51,496 bases of DNA from Aquabacterium parvum. Lineage in GTDB: Bacteria > Pseudomonadota > Gammaproteobacteria > Burkholderiales > Burkholderiaceae_C. A program made the translations under genes and the position numbers. The stretch spans positions 1 through 51,496 of the forward strand of contig NZ_LFRI01000046.1 in the NCBI RefSeq assembly GCF_001447195.1, given 5' to 3'. The first letter of the stretch is position 1, and each line of letters begins with the position of its first letter. The notes beneath the pieces were generated by a model. It did not search any database. It saw nothing but the letters and a program-made list of their open reading frames with translations, and had not been told where the DNA came from. Of this stretch, positions 19,155-40,620 are shown in pieces.

Positions 19155-20270
19155 ATGTCCTGTCCTGTTGCAACCGAAGTCGTGGGTGGCCTGGGTGTCA
19201 TCACACTGAACCGCCCCCGCGCGCTCAACGCGCTCAACCTGGAGATGGTGCGTGAGCTCAGCACCGTCCTGCGCGGATGGGCCGATGACCCCGCTGTGCT
19301 GGCTGTGCTGCTGCGAGGCGCAACCCGCGAGGCCAGCGATGGCAAGCAGCCGGTGACGCATTTTTGTGCCGGCGGCGACATCCGCTTCATGCACGATGCG
19401 GCCCTGGCAGGCGACCCGGCGGTGGAGGATTTCTTCAGCGAGGAGTACGCGCTGGACCACTTCATCCATGTGTTCCCCAAGCCCACGATCGCCTGGCTGC
19501 AGGGCGTGACCATGGGCGGTGGCATGGGCCTGGCGCAGGGCTGCAAGTTGCGCGTGGCCACCGAGACGCTGCGCATGGCCATGCCCGAGACGCGCATCGG
19601 CCTGTTCCCCGACGTCGGGGGCGGCTACTTCCTGCCTCGATGCGCCGGGGCCATCGGCGAGTACCTGGGTGTGGTCGGCCCCCACCTGCACGTGACCGAT
19701 GCGCTCACCCTGGGCCTGGCCGACGTGGCAGCCCAGGGCGGCTGCCTGCCCGCCTTCCTGGCCGACCTGCGTCAAACACCAGGCGACAGCGGTGAGGCGA
19801 TCGTGGCCCGGCTGCGGGCCCACCTGGACCTGCACCCCCTTGAGCACCTGCCAGAGGCCACGGTGACGGTCCATTTCGATGCCATCCAGCGGCATTTCAG
19901 CCTGCCCAGCCTGCAGGACATCGTGGCGTCGTTGCAGGCCGATGGCAGCGAGTGGGCCCAAGCCACGCTGCAGCAGATGGCCGGTCACTCGCCACTGATG
20001 ATGGCCGTCACGCTGGAGCAGGTGCGGCGAGGGCGCAGCATGCCACTGGCCGAGGTGTTCCGCATGGAGCGCACGCTGGTGCGGCACTGTTTCCAGTTGC
20101 GCAAGGGTGCCGAGAGCGAAACGGTCGAAGGCGTGCGCGCCCTGGTGGTCGACAAGGACCACGCTCCGAAGTGGCGGCCGGCCAAGATTTCGGACCTGGA
20201 CGCCGCGCAGGTCGAGGCGTTTTTCGAGCAGGTGTGGCCCTTGCACGCCCATCCACTCAAAGACCTGTGA
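19155..20270 (+). CDS. 3-hydroxyisobutyryl-CoA hydrolase-like crotonase family enzyme
   Basis: 371 residues. The crotonase fold is plain: ITLNRPRALNALNLEM, the first oxyanion segment HFCAGGDIRFMHD, the second GVTMGGGMGLAQG, and ETRIGLFPDVGGGYFLPR with the acidic residue and DVGGGYFL typical of 3-hydroxyisobutyryl-CoA hydrolases of valine breakdown. The extended C-terminal half (MMAVTLEQVRRG, RNFVRH-like RTLVRHCF) also fits that subfamily rather than a hydratase. The start at 19155 is the first Met before the fold begins; the frame is open to 19122. It is convergent with the phosphopantetheinyl transferase gene with only 3 bp between the stop codons, so it marks the right-hand neighbour of the biosynthetic cluster. 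Confidence 0.88.
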   Translation: MSCPVATEVVGGLGVITLNRPRALNALNLEMVRELSTVLRGWADDPAVLAVLLRGATREASDGKQPVTHFCAGGDIRFMHDAALAGDPAVEDFFSEEYALDHFIHVFPKPTIAWLQGVTMGGGMGLAQGCKLRVATETLRMAMPETRIGLFPDVGGGYFLPRCAGAIGEYLGVVGPHLHVTDALTLGLADVAAQGGCLPAFLADLRQTPGDSGEAIVARLRAHLDLHPLEHLPEATVTVHFDAIQRHFSLPSLQDIVASLQADGSEWAQATLQQMAGHSPLMMAVTLEQVRRGRSMPLAEVFRMERTLVRHCFQLRKGAESETVEGVRALVVDKDHAPKWRPAKISDLDAAQVEAFFEQVWPLHAHPLKDL

Positions 20271-20273
20271 CCT

Positions 20274-20969
20274 TCAGGCTTTGATCCAGGCCAAGCTGGC
20301 CGAGTGCGCCTGATGAACAGGGAGGATCAGGTCGGTCCAATTCACCTGCGGCCCAAGGGGCGGGCGCCAATCTCCTTTGTCAGCCTGTGGGGACACGCTC
20401 ACTGGCACCTGGTCAGGCGGGGTCAGCAGCCCCGTTCCCAATGCCTTGAGGCAAGCTTCCTTGCGAGTCCAGGCATTGAACAGGGCCGCGTCACGTTGGG
20501 AAGGGGCCAGGCGGGCCCAGGCTTGCCATTCGCTCGGAGTCAAGATGGCGCTGCCGAGCGATTCGTTGTCTCGTGACGGTTGGTGAACTTCGATGTCCAC
20601 TCCCAGGGGCAGGTCGGGGTGCATTGCCACGAGCGCCCAGCCAGCGCTGTGCGAGAGATTGAAACGAAGTGAGGGGGGAATCAGTTCGGGCTTGCCATGG
20701 GCGCTGGCTTGCATCGCCAACGCCGCCGGCTCACGGTGCAACCGCTCCGCCAGCAAAACGTTCAAGGCAGCATGGGCCGCTTGGTAACGGCAGGCGTCAT
20801 GGCGCCGGGTGAAGCGCAGTGCGCGTTGATGCTCTGCTTCGCTCAGGCAGGCCAGCGTGTCCCGGCTGACCGATTGCTCCGCATCTGGCAGGGTGATGAG
20901 CCACACCTGCGCACCGCTGAAGGGGGTCACGCAAACCCAACTCTGTCGGGCGCTGGACACGTCCCACAT
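20274..20969 (-). CDS. 4'-phosphopantetheinyl transferase, Sfp type
   Basis: 231 residues. It transfers phosphopantetheine from coenzyme A to the serine of carrier domains. Motifs: HGKPEL (P1 region), FNLSHSAGWALVAM, GVDIE with the Mg-binding acids (P2), and WTRKEACLKALGTG (P3). The size and motifs are of the Sfp/EntD type used for secondary metabolism rather than the small AcpS. The ATG at 20969 overlaps the stop of the upstream methyltransferase by one base (TGATG); a GTG one codon earlier is possible. It sits at the edge of the megasynthase region and most likely activates its five carrier domains. Confidence 0.94.
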   Translation of the reverse strand: MWDVSSARQSWVCVTPFSGAQVWLITLPDAEQSVSRDTLACLSEAEHQRALRFTRRHDACRYQAAHAALNVLLAERLHREPAALAMQASAHGKPELIPPSLRFNLSHSAGWALVAMHPDLPLGVDIEVHQPSRDNESLGSAILTPSEWQAWARLAPSQRDAALFNAWTRKEACLKALGTGLLTPPDQVPVSVSPQADKGDWRPPLGPQVNWTDLILPVHQAHSASLAWIKA

Positions 20970-21766
20970 CACGGCTTCAGCCGGAAGTACAGGCCACTGT
21001 ATGTGTCGAACTCGTCCTCATCGAAACCCAAGGAAAGGAATTTTCGATCGGGGACCTCCCACTGGTCAACGAGTTCATAACCATGCTGCTCGATGCCGCT
21101 GACAAAGGCCTGGCGATTGAACACATGGTGCGGTACGTAGGAGCCGAAGCCGATGTTCTGACTGGACACGAAGGCCGGGGCTTCGGTCAGCGGTAGCTTG
21201 TTGATCAGGATGTGGCGAGGTTTGCGGGGCGCACGCGAGAGAAGCGAGAAAAGATCAACATCCTCCATGAACTCCAGGACGCCTGCGGCCATCCAGATGT
21301 CGCATGACAACCATGGGTCAGGCCAGTCGTCTGAGAAGGACAGCGCAGTGGCTCCACGCTGTTGGGCAATGTCTCGCCCTTGCTCGATGAAGGCGCTCAG
21401 CTCCTGGACTCGCCATTGCAGTGCGGGCGGGTACGCCAGATAGCGCTGGTAGGCGTAGTACTGGTTGCCGATCGAGCCGCCTATGTCCAGCAGCGAGGTG
21501 GATCCTGTCTCGAATGCTCCTCGCAGCCAGAAAAGCACGGGGTAGTCAAAAGACCAGATGCGGTGGCACCGTTCGTTGACGTACTCCTCGGTGAACTTCT
21601 CGTGGCTGAACTCTGCAGATGGGGGCAGCCAGGCGCGTGCCTGCGCAAAGGTCTGAAAGTGCCCGCAGTGGAAACCACGGCCGCGTGGCGACAGGTACTT
21701 TCCGATCGCACGTCGATGCAACCAGGTGCGGATGAGCGGCAGTCGTTTGATGGTGGCCAGTTGCAT
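20969..21766 (-). CDS. Putative SAM methyltransferase, TIGR04325 family
   Basis: 265 residues from the ATG at 21766. The middle contains a SAM-binding-type glycine loop (TSLLDIGGSIGNQYYAY) and a downstream acidic strand (WRVQELSAFIEQG), then a motif-II-like region (CDIWMAAGVLEFMEDV). The length and the conserved ILINKLPLT and YVPHHVFNR segments fit the TIGR04325 putative methyltransferases, which often lie in surface-polysaccharide or secondary-metabolite loci. The substrate is unknown. Translationally coupled to the phosphopantetheinyl transferase. The open frame reaches 21910, which would overlap the divergent gene's start; 21766 is preferred for that reason and for family length. Confidence 0.78.
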   Translation of the reverse strand: MQLATIKRLPLIRTWLHRRAIGKYLSPRGRGFHCGHFQTFAQARAWLPPSAEFSHEKFTEEYVNERCHRIWSFDYPVLFWLRGAFETGSTSLLDIGGSIGNQYYAYQRYLAYPPALQWRVQELSAFIEQGRDIAQQRGATALSFSDDWPDPWLSCDIWMAAGVLEFMEDVDLFSLLSRAPRKPRHILINKLPLTEAPAFVSSQNIGFGSYVPHHVFNRQAFVSGIEQHGYELVDQWEVPDRKFLSLGFDEDEFDTYSGLYFRLKP

Positions 21767-21869
21767 GGGAGTCAGGCTGGGCAAAGCAGGTCTTTGTTTG
21801 GCGGATAAGATACACCGAACCGCGCCAGGGGAGGTTGCGGCAGCGTCTTGGACAACGTGCGACGACATC
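21767..21869. promoter_or_regulatory. Divergent promoter region, methyltransferase / SGNH hydrolase
   Basis: 103-bp gap between opposing starts. GGATAAGATACACC (21804-21817) contains a TAAGAT hexamer usable as a plus-strand -10 about 60 bp before the SGNH hydrolase start. No convincing -35 partner was identified, so the assignment is tentative. Confidence 0.3.
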
Positions 21870-22970
21870 ATGAAGAAGTTCATTTGGCTGGCGCTGTGCG
21901 GGGTGCTCATCTTTGGCGTGTTGTGGCTCGTGTTTGCGCCGGATCAGCGGATGCAGCAGTCGCTGCACGGCAGGTCCTCTGACGACTCTGCCGTGCCATT
22001 CGGGGTTCTGGGTGATTCCGACAGCCATGCGTACCACGATGAATTGACATTTGCCCGCTGGCCTGGTGCAAGAGGCGGGCAATTGCGCCAACGCACGTGG
22101 CAATGGACCGAGGTGTTGGCTAACCTGAGATCAACGCAGCTTGATCCTGGGCCTTGGGGCACGTGGGGAACCCGCTTCCGGCGCCTGTCGATGTTGCGCG
22201 ACGCGTTGGGTCAGGATGGACGGTTTCCCGCGAAGCAGGATCATTTGTTCAATCAGGCGTACTCGGGTGCAGTGTGCTCAAACCTCAATGCCCCCCCCCA
22301 AGACCAGACCCAACGCCTGTTAACGCTGATGGCTCGCGCCCCAGTGCGTTGGCAACAGGGGGTGGTGGTGATTCGCATCGGAACGAATGATTTTGGCAAG
22401 CAGGCCGCGCTGGATGCCTTGTCCCGCAACCCGTCCGATCCGGATGTGGTGGCCTTGATCGACTCGTGCCTGTCGCACATCGCCAGAGCCGTGAAAAGGC
22501 TTCGGCAGACTCAACCGGAACTGCGAATCGTGCTGGTGGGCATCTTCAACAATGCCGAGTGGGAGAAATTTCATCACCTCTGGCAGTCGCCAGAGGCCTT
22601 GGCGGCCATTCGACTGGGCCTTGCGCGATTCGACCAGGGGCTGCGTGCCCTGGTCGCTCAGGATCCTCGCATGGCATTCTTCGATGATCAGGCCTGGTTT
22701 GCTGCCCGCTGGGGCTCTCGCGAGGCAACTGGCATGGCCGACTATCGCCGGGTTCGTTTCGGGAGCCGCTTCGAAGTCAGCAACACCGGGGGAGACGATC
22801 CTCGGCACGCCACCTTGCAAGACGGCCATGCCGGGACGGTCTGGAACGCACTGTGGGCTCAGTCGATGGTCGAGCTGATCAATGAACGCTTCGGTTTGAA
22901 CGTTCCCGGCTTGAGCACCGACGAGCTGGTGAACTTCGTGGATGCGGATGGACAACTGGGCATGCGTTGA
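21870..22970 (+). CDS. Membrane-anchored SGNH/GDSL-type hydrolase
   Basis: 366 residues. An N-terminal hydrophobic helix (MKKFIWLALCGVLIFGVLWL) acts as a signal anchor, so the domain is probably periplasmic. SGNH blocks: GVLGDSDSHAYHD with the candidate nucleophile Ser50, VIRIGTNDFG with the oxyanion Asn, and a C-terminal acid/His pair, either Asp310-x-x-His313 (DDPRHA) or the QDGHAG at 317-322. Family members are esterases, lipases or carbohydrate acetylesterases. It is the only plus-strand gene within the cluster; it is divergent from the methyltransferase and convergent with the oxygenase gene (11-bp gap). A run of nine C at 22291-22299 within the coding sequence could slip. A role in the cluster is inferred from position only. 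Confidence 0.82.
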   Translation: MKKFIWLALCGVLIFGVLWLVFAPDQRMQQSLHGRSSDDSAVPFGVLGDSDSHAYHDELTFARWPGARGGQLRQRTWQWTEVLANLRSTQLDPGPWGTWGTRFRRLSMLRDALGQDGRFPAKQDHLFNQAYSGAVCSNLNAPPQDQTQRLLTLMARAPVRWQQGVVVIRIGTNDFGKQAALDALSRNPSDPDVVALIDSCLSHIARAVKRLRQTQPELRIVLVGIFNNAEWEKFHHLWQSPEALAAIRLGLARFDQGLRALVAQDPRMAFFDDQAWFAARWGSREATGMADYRRVRFGSRFEVSNTGGDDPRHATLQDGHAGTVWNALWAQSMVELINERFGLNVPGLSTDELVNFVDADGQLGMR

Positions 22971-22981
22971 GAGCGCCGACC

Positions 22982-23851
22982 TCAGTCGCCAAAACCGCGC
23001 ATCTTGAGGTAACCGTGCCACATGTTCGACTTCAGTGAATCCCGCCACGCCGATTGACCGACCTTGGAAGGCTGCAAGCCCACACGGCGCAGATTTTTGC
23101 GCAGCACATGGTTGAATGACAGGGCATCGCGCCAGCGAATGCTCTCATCGGTGTTGAAGATGATCGACATGGATATGGACACATCTTCCGGACCGTTGCG
23201 CACGTGGTGCCCCGCCACGAACGGAATGTGCAGCGCCTCGCCGGGGCTGAACTCGAAGACGGTAGACATCTGGTCAACCTGGGGTGTCCAGGGTAGCTTC
23301 GTGTTCTGGCGGATGACATAAGCCTCGCGGTTCGCTTGGGACACCACCCGATCGTCCCAGGGCTTGGCCACCGTGACGGCTTTGCTGCCGCGGAACTGCA
23401 TCAGGAACGTGGAATAGCGGTCGATGTGAAACGGGGTGATGCTGTTTGGTGAGGCAATGAACAGGTACAGCTGTGCACCCACCGGCAAATCACCAACGCC
23501 GCGTTTTTTCATCAGCGCCGAGACCTCCCCGCACAGGTCTCGATACAGGTCTGCGAACGACGGATCTGCTTCCGGTGAGCGCACCATGATGTACGAGTCT
23601 GAAGTGCGAATGGACTCGATGGTCTCTTCCAGCGACCGGTCCTTTGGCTTTTTCCGGAAGGTTGACTCGAAATCGGCTCCGACATCCTGCAGGCCCTTGG
23701 AGTACATGACCTGCTGCTCTGGCAAAGTTGGCAGGACCCTGGAGAGGTTCTCCAGAGAGAGTGCGGGGTGCCCCATCAGGTTGTGATGAAACTTGAACGG
23801 CTGTTTGTCCAGCAGTTCGCTGTTGAGATCGGTGGCAAAACAGGTGCTCAT
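22982..23851 (-). CDS. JmjC/cupin-like Fe(II)/2-oxoglutarate-type oxygenase
   Basis: 289 residues. ITPFHIDRYSTFLMQFRGSK carries the His142-x-Asp144 pair and a downstream Lys (157) suitable for binding 2-oxoglutarate; FSPGEALHIPFVAGHHVRNG holds the distal His (215 or 216). This is the facial triad layout of cupin-like/JmjC hydroxylases. Such enzymes hydroxylate amino acid side chains, free or carrier-bound, so it may tailor the product of the adjacent megasynthase. The ATG at 23851 was chosen; an in-frame TTG at 23887 would overlap the preceding gene. It follows the Cys-elbow hydrolase by 17 bp on the same strand and is the last gene of the megasynthase operon. Confidence 0.8.
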   Translation of the reverse strand: MSTCFATDLNSELLDKQPFKFHHNLMGHPALSLENLSRVLPTLPEQQVMYSKGLQDVGADFESTFRKKPKDRSLEETIESIRTSDSYIMVRSPEADPSFADLYRDLCGEVSALMKKRGVGDLPVGAQLYLFIASPNSITPFHIDRYSTFLMQFRGSKAVTVAKPWDDRVVSQANREAYVIRQNTKLPWTPQVDQMSTVFEFSPGEALHIPFVAGHHVRNGPEDVSISMSIIFNTDESIRWRDALSFNHVLRKNLRRVGLQPSKVGQSAWRDSLKSNMWHGYLKMRGFGD

Positions 23852-23867
23852 TTGGGTGGCTGGTGGG

Positions 23868-24707
23868 TCAGGGGAGATGAGCGACAAACTTCAGGACAGA
23901 GTCCATCAGCCGTCGTTGGGCGTGCAGGGTCGAGGCGGTGTGGTCAACATCGGGCAGCAGTTCGCACGGAACGTGAGCGACCCTGCCAAAAGCGCTGAAC
24001 GTTTCTCGCCACTGTGAGGGGTGGTTGTATTGCCAGAACATGCCGCCGGAATACACCACTTGCAGCCGAACCCCCTTGTCAAGCAAGGTTTGAATCCAGC
24101 CCGCAAACTCGGATTTGGGTGGGGTGGGGTACGGGTTGTCGATCAGCATGGGCGGTTCCCCATCGGGCGGCGCCCGGGTGTCGATGCGCATGCGGATGAT
24201 CTGCCAGGCCTTGGTGACCCAACGTGCCAAGGTGCCAGCAAAGTCCAGTTGAAGTTGTTTGCGCGCGCGCACCCACTTTGTCTTGGCGCTGGGGTAAGCA
24301 TGAGGGTCCATCATCCAAAGTGCCTTGAGACGATCGTCATCAAGGGCCGCGGCAATGCCGTGATGCGCTCCGGAGCAGATGCCAGCCAGAGCGAAGGAGT
24401 CCGTGTGGGTCAGGCGTTGCAGGTGGTTCATGGCCTCTTGCAGATCCTTCACTGCCTGCTGCTCGAAGGGCAGGGAGCCATCCGGAGCATCGCTGTCGCC
24501 CTGCCCGGACAGGTCAAGGCGCAGGACGGTGAATCCGTCCTCTGCCAGACGTCGAGCCAGCTTGACGTTGATCCTGTGCGGCCCCATGCGATGAATGACC
24601 CCGGCGTTGAGCAGCAAGATGGTCGTGCCTTTGGTCGCCCCAGTGGGCCGCGTGAGCGTGCCGACCAGATGAGACCCTGGCCCAAAGGTGAGGATGTGCT
24701 CGTTCAT
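23868..24707 (-). CDS. Alpha/beta hydrolase with Cys at the nucleophile elbow
   Basis: 279 residues, alpha/beta hydrolase fold. TILLLNAGVIHRMGPHR forms the oxyanion region, LRLDLSGQGDSD the second strand, and AGICSGAHHG the nucleophile elbow, where Cys111 occupies the position normally held by Ser (G109-x-C111-x-G113). His256 in LPDVDHTAST is the probable general base. The layout resembles the hydrolase-1 family linked to exosortase-A systems (TIGR03100-like), where Cys is also seen at this position. It overlaps the preceding hydrolase gene by four bases (ATGA). In this setting it may release or edit chains on the megasynthase, which lacks a thioesterase. Confidence 0.8.
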   Translation of the reverse strand: MNEHILTFGPGSHLVGTLTRPTGATKGTTILLLNAGVIHRMGPHRINVKLARRLAEDGFTVLRLDLSGQGDSDAPDGSLPFEQQAVKDLQEAMNHLQRLTHTDSFALAGICSGAHHGIAAALDDDRLKALWMMDPHAYPSAKTKWVRARKQLQLDFAGTLARWVTKAWQIIRMRIDTRAPPDGEPPMLIDNPYPTPPKSEFAGWIQTLLDKGVRLQVVYSGGMFWQYNHPSQWRETFSAFGRVAHVPCELLPDVDHTASTLHAQRRLMDSVLKFVAHLP

Positions 24708-25501
24708 GCCACCTCACCTTTGATGGCGGAGGTCAGAAGCCGAAGCAACTCGGGGGGAGCCAGGGCACTGCCACCGGCTTCTTCGGTGTGCCAGTCCATG
24801 TGTGCCTGGGTTGGCAGGTATCGCCAATCAGCCCCATGCGCTTGCAAACGCTCTGACAGGCGTTGGGCTGCAGGCGTCGGCGCTGTTGCCACGTGATAGC
24901 AGGCCTGAAGACACGACGGGTGGATTCGCTCGAGAGAGACGCTCCGCATTTCGGCAAGCCAGGCATCGCTCACGCCGATCCCCATTGCTTCGTGACGCAG
25001 TTCGGCTTGGGGCTTGTGTCGATGGATGAACGGATCAAACGTGTGCTTGACGTGGGCGATAGCCAACTCTTGAACATATGTCGGGCCGTCCAGGACAGGC
25101 TCCCACAAAACGATGCGCAGGGGGGGCGTGGCACTGCGCGCCGAGGCGAGCAGTGCCAACGTGCCTCCAAGGCGGGCGCCAACCCACACGGTTTCTCGTG
25201 CTCGTGTGCGGCGACCGAGCTCTTCTTGGGCGGCCAGGATGTCTTCTTGCCACTGCGCCAGCGAGCCTTCGGTGTCTTCTCCCGAGGACTCTCCTGTGCC
25301 GTGGTAGTCGAAGCGCATGACGTGGAATCCTTGGCGCGCCAACTGTTCCGCCAGGAGCCTGTGCAGGCGGTGTGTGCGAACGGCCTCCTGTCCGAAGGGG
25401 GCGCACAGCAACACTTGCAAAGCGGTGCGATTCGCCGGGGCCGGCGGGTGGTAGACCCCATAGAGCCTGCGCTCGGCTGGGCCAAAGAAAAATGGTGTCA
25501 T
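24704..25501 (-). CDS. Alpha/beta hydrolase-like protein with Arg at the nucleophile elbow
   Basis: 265 residues. VLLCAPFGQEAVRTHRLHR and FHVMRFDYHGTGESSGE are standard strands of the serine-aminopeptidase-like alpha/beta hydrolases, but the elbow reads WVGARLGGTLALL, so Arg110 stands where Ser is expected (G108-A-R110-L-G112). The same substitution is known to me from the hydrolase-2 family linked to exosortase-A systems (TIGR03101-like). It could be catalytically inactive, use another nucleophile, or be a partner of the Cys-elbow hydrolase with which it overlaps by four bases. The ATG at 25501 lies 35 bp after the megasynthase stop; a TTG at 25540 is less likely. It is operonic with the megasynthase. 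Confidence 0.78.
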   Translation of the reverse strand: MTPFFFGPAERRLYGVYHPPAPANRTALQVLLCAPFGQEAVRTHRLHRLLAEQLARQGFHVMRFDYHGTGESSGEDTEGSLAQWQEDILAAQEELGRRTRARETVWVGARLGGTLALLASARSATPPLRIVLWEPVLDGPTYVQELAIAHVKHTFDPFIHRHKPQAELRHEAMGIGVSDAWLAEMRSVSLERIHPSCLQACYHVATAPTPAAQRLSERLQAHGADWRYLPTQAHMDWHTEEAGGSALAPPELLRLLTSAIKGEVA

Positions 25502-25536
25502 CTCAGAGCAGGAAAGGGCTCGGTGTCGGCACGGGA

Positions 25537-40311
<14,775 letters not shown>

Positions 40312-40312
40312 C

Positions 40313-40399
40313 TCAGCGCACCGGGGCTGGTGGCAGGGTCAAGGGGCTTGGGCTAAAGTCCGGTGCCGTCACGCTGGGCTGGTAGGTGGGCTGAGTCAT
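40313..40399 (-). CDS. Short proline-rich open frame just upstream of the megasynthase
   Basis: 28 codons starting MTQPTYQPSV and ending LPPAPVR; eight of the 28 residues are proline. It has a Shine-Dalgarno-like AGGACAGGA in front of its ATG, better than anything in front of the megasynthase, and its TGA ends a single base before the megasynthase ATG (TGAGATG). That arrangement would allow re-initiation, so it may be a leader peptide that couples or throttles translation. Alternatively the upstream codons belong to the megasynthase N-terminus and a one-base error separates them, but domain A1 needs no extra residues. No family is recognised. Whether it is translated is inferred. Confidence 0.45.
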   Translation of the reverse strand: MTQPTYQPSVTAPDFSPSPLTLPPAPVR

Positions 40400-40620
40400 G
40401 ACGTCCTGTCCTGTTTTCCGAGAGGTGTTTTTTTGTGTGGGAGGCAAGGCTCGATGCGGCCCGCCGGTGAGTGTCCGAAAATCCACGGAACTTACCTGTC
40501 CGCTGAACGGACGCCCTTGTTCATCTTATTTTGATTTCATCCTGCGTAACTACCTGTATCGGCCCCACGATTGAAGGGTGACAGGGCAGGTTTCGTCGAT
40601 TTCCGTAGCAAATTTCTCTT
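40400..40620. promoter_or_regulatory. Divergent control region of the megasynthase operon and dusA
   Basis: 221 bp, clearly richer in A+T than its surroundings. It contains an inverted repeat GTCCG-CTGAA-CGGAC (40498-40512) whose left flank reads ACCTGTCCG, resembling one half of a LuxR-type box. A second ACCTGT lies at 40552-40557, 58 bp away. On the minus strand AAATAAGATGAA (around 40523-40534) holds a TAAGAT hexamer that could be the -10 of the megasynthase promoter. The operator and promoter assignments are inferred. Confidence 0.35.
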
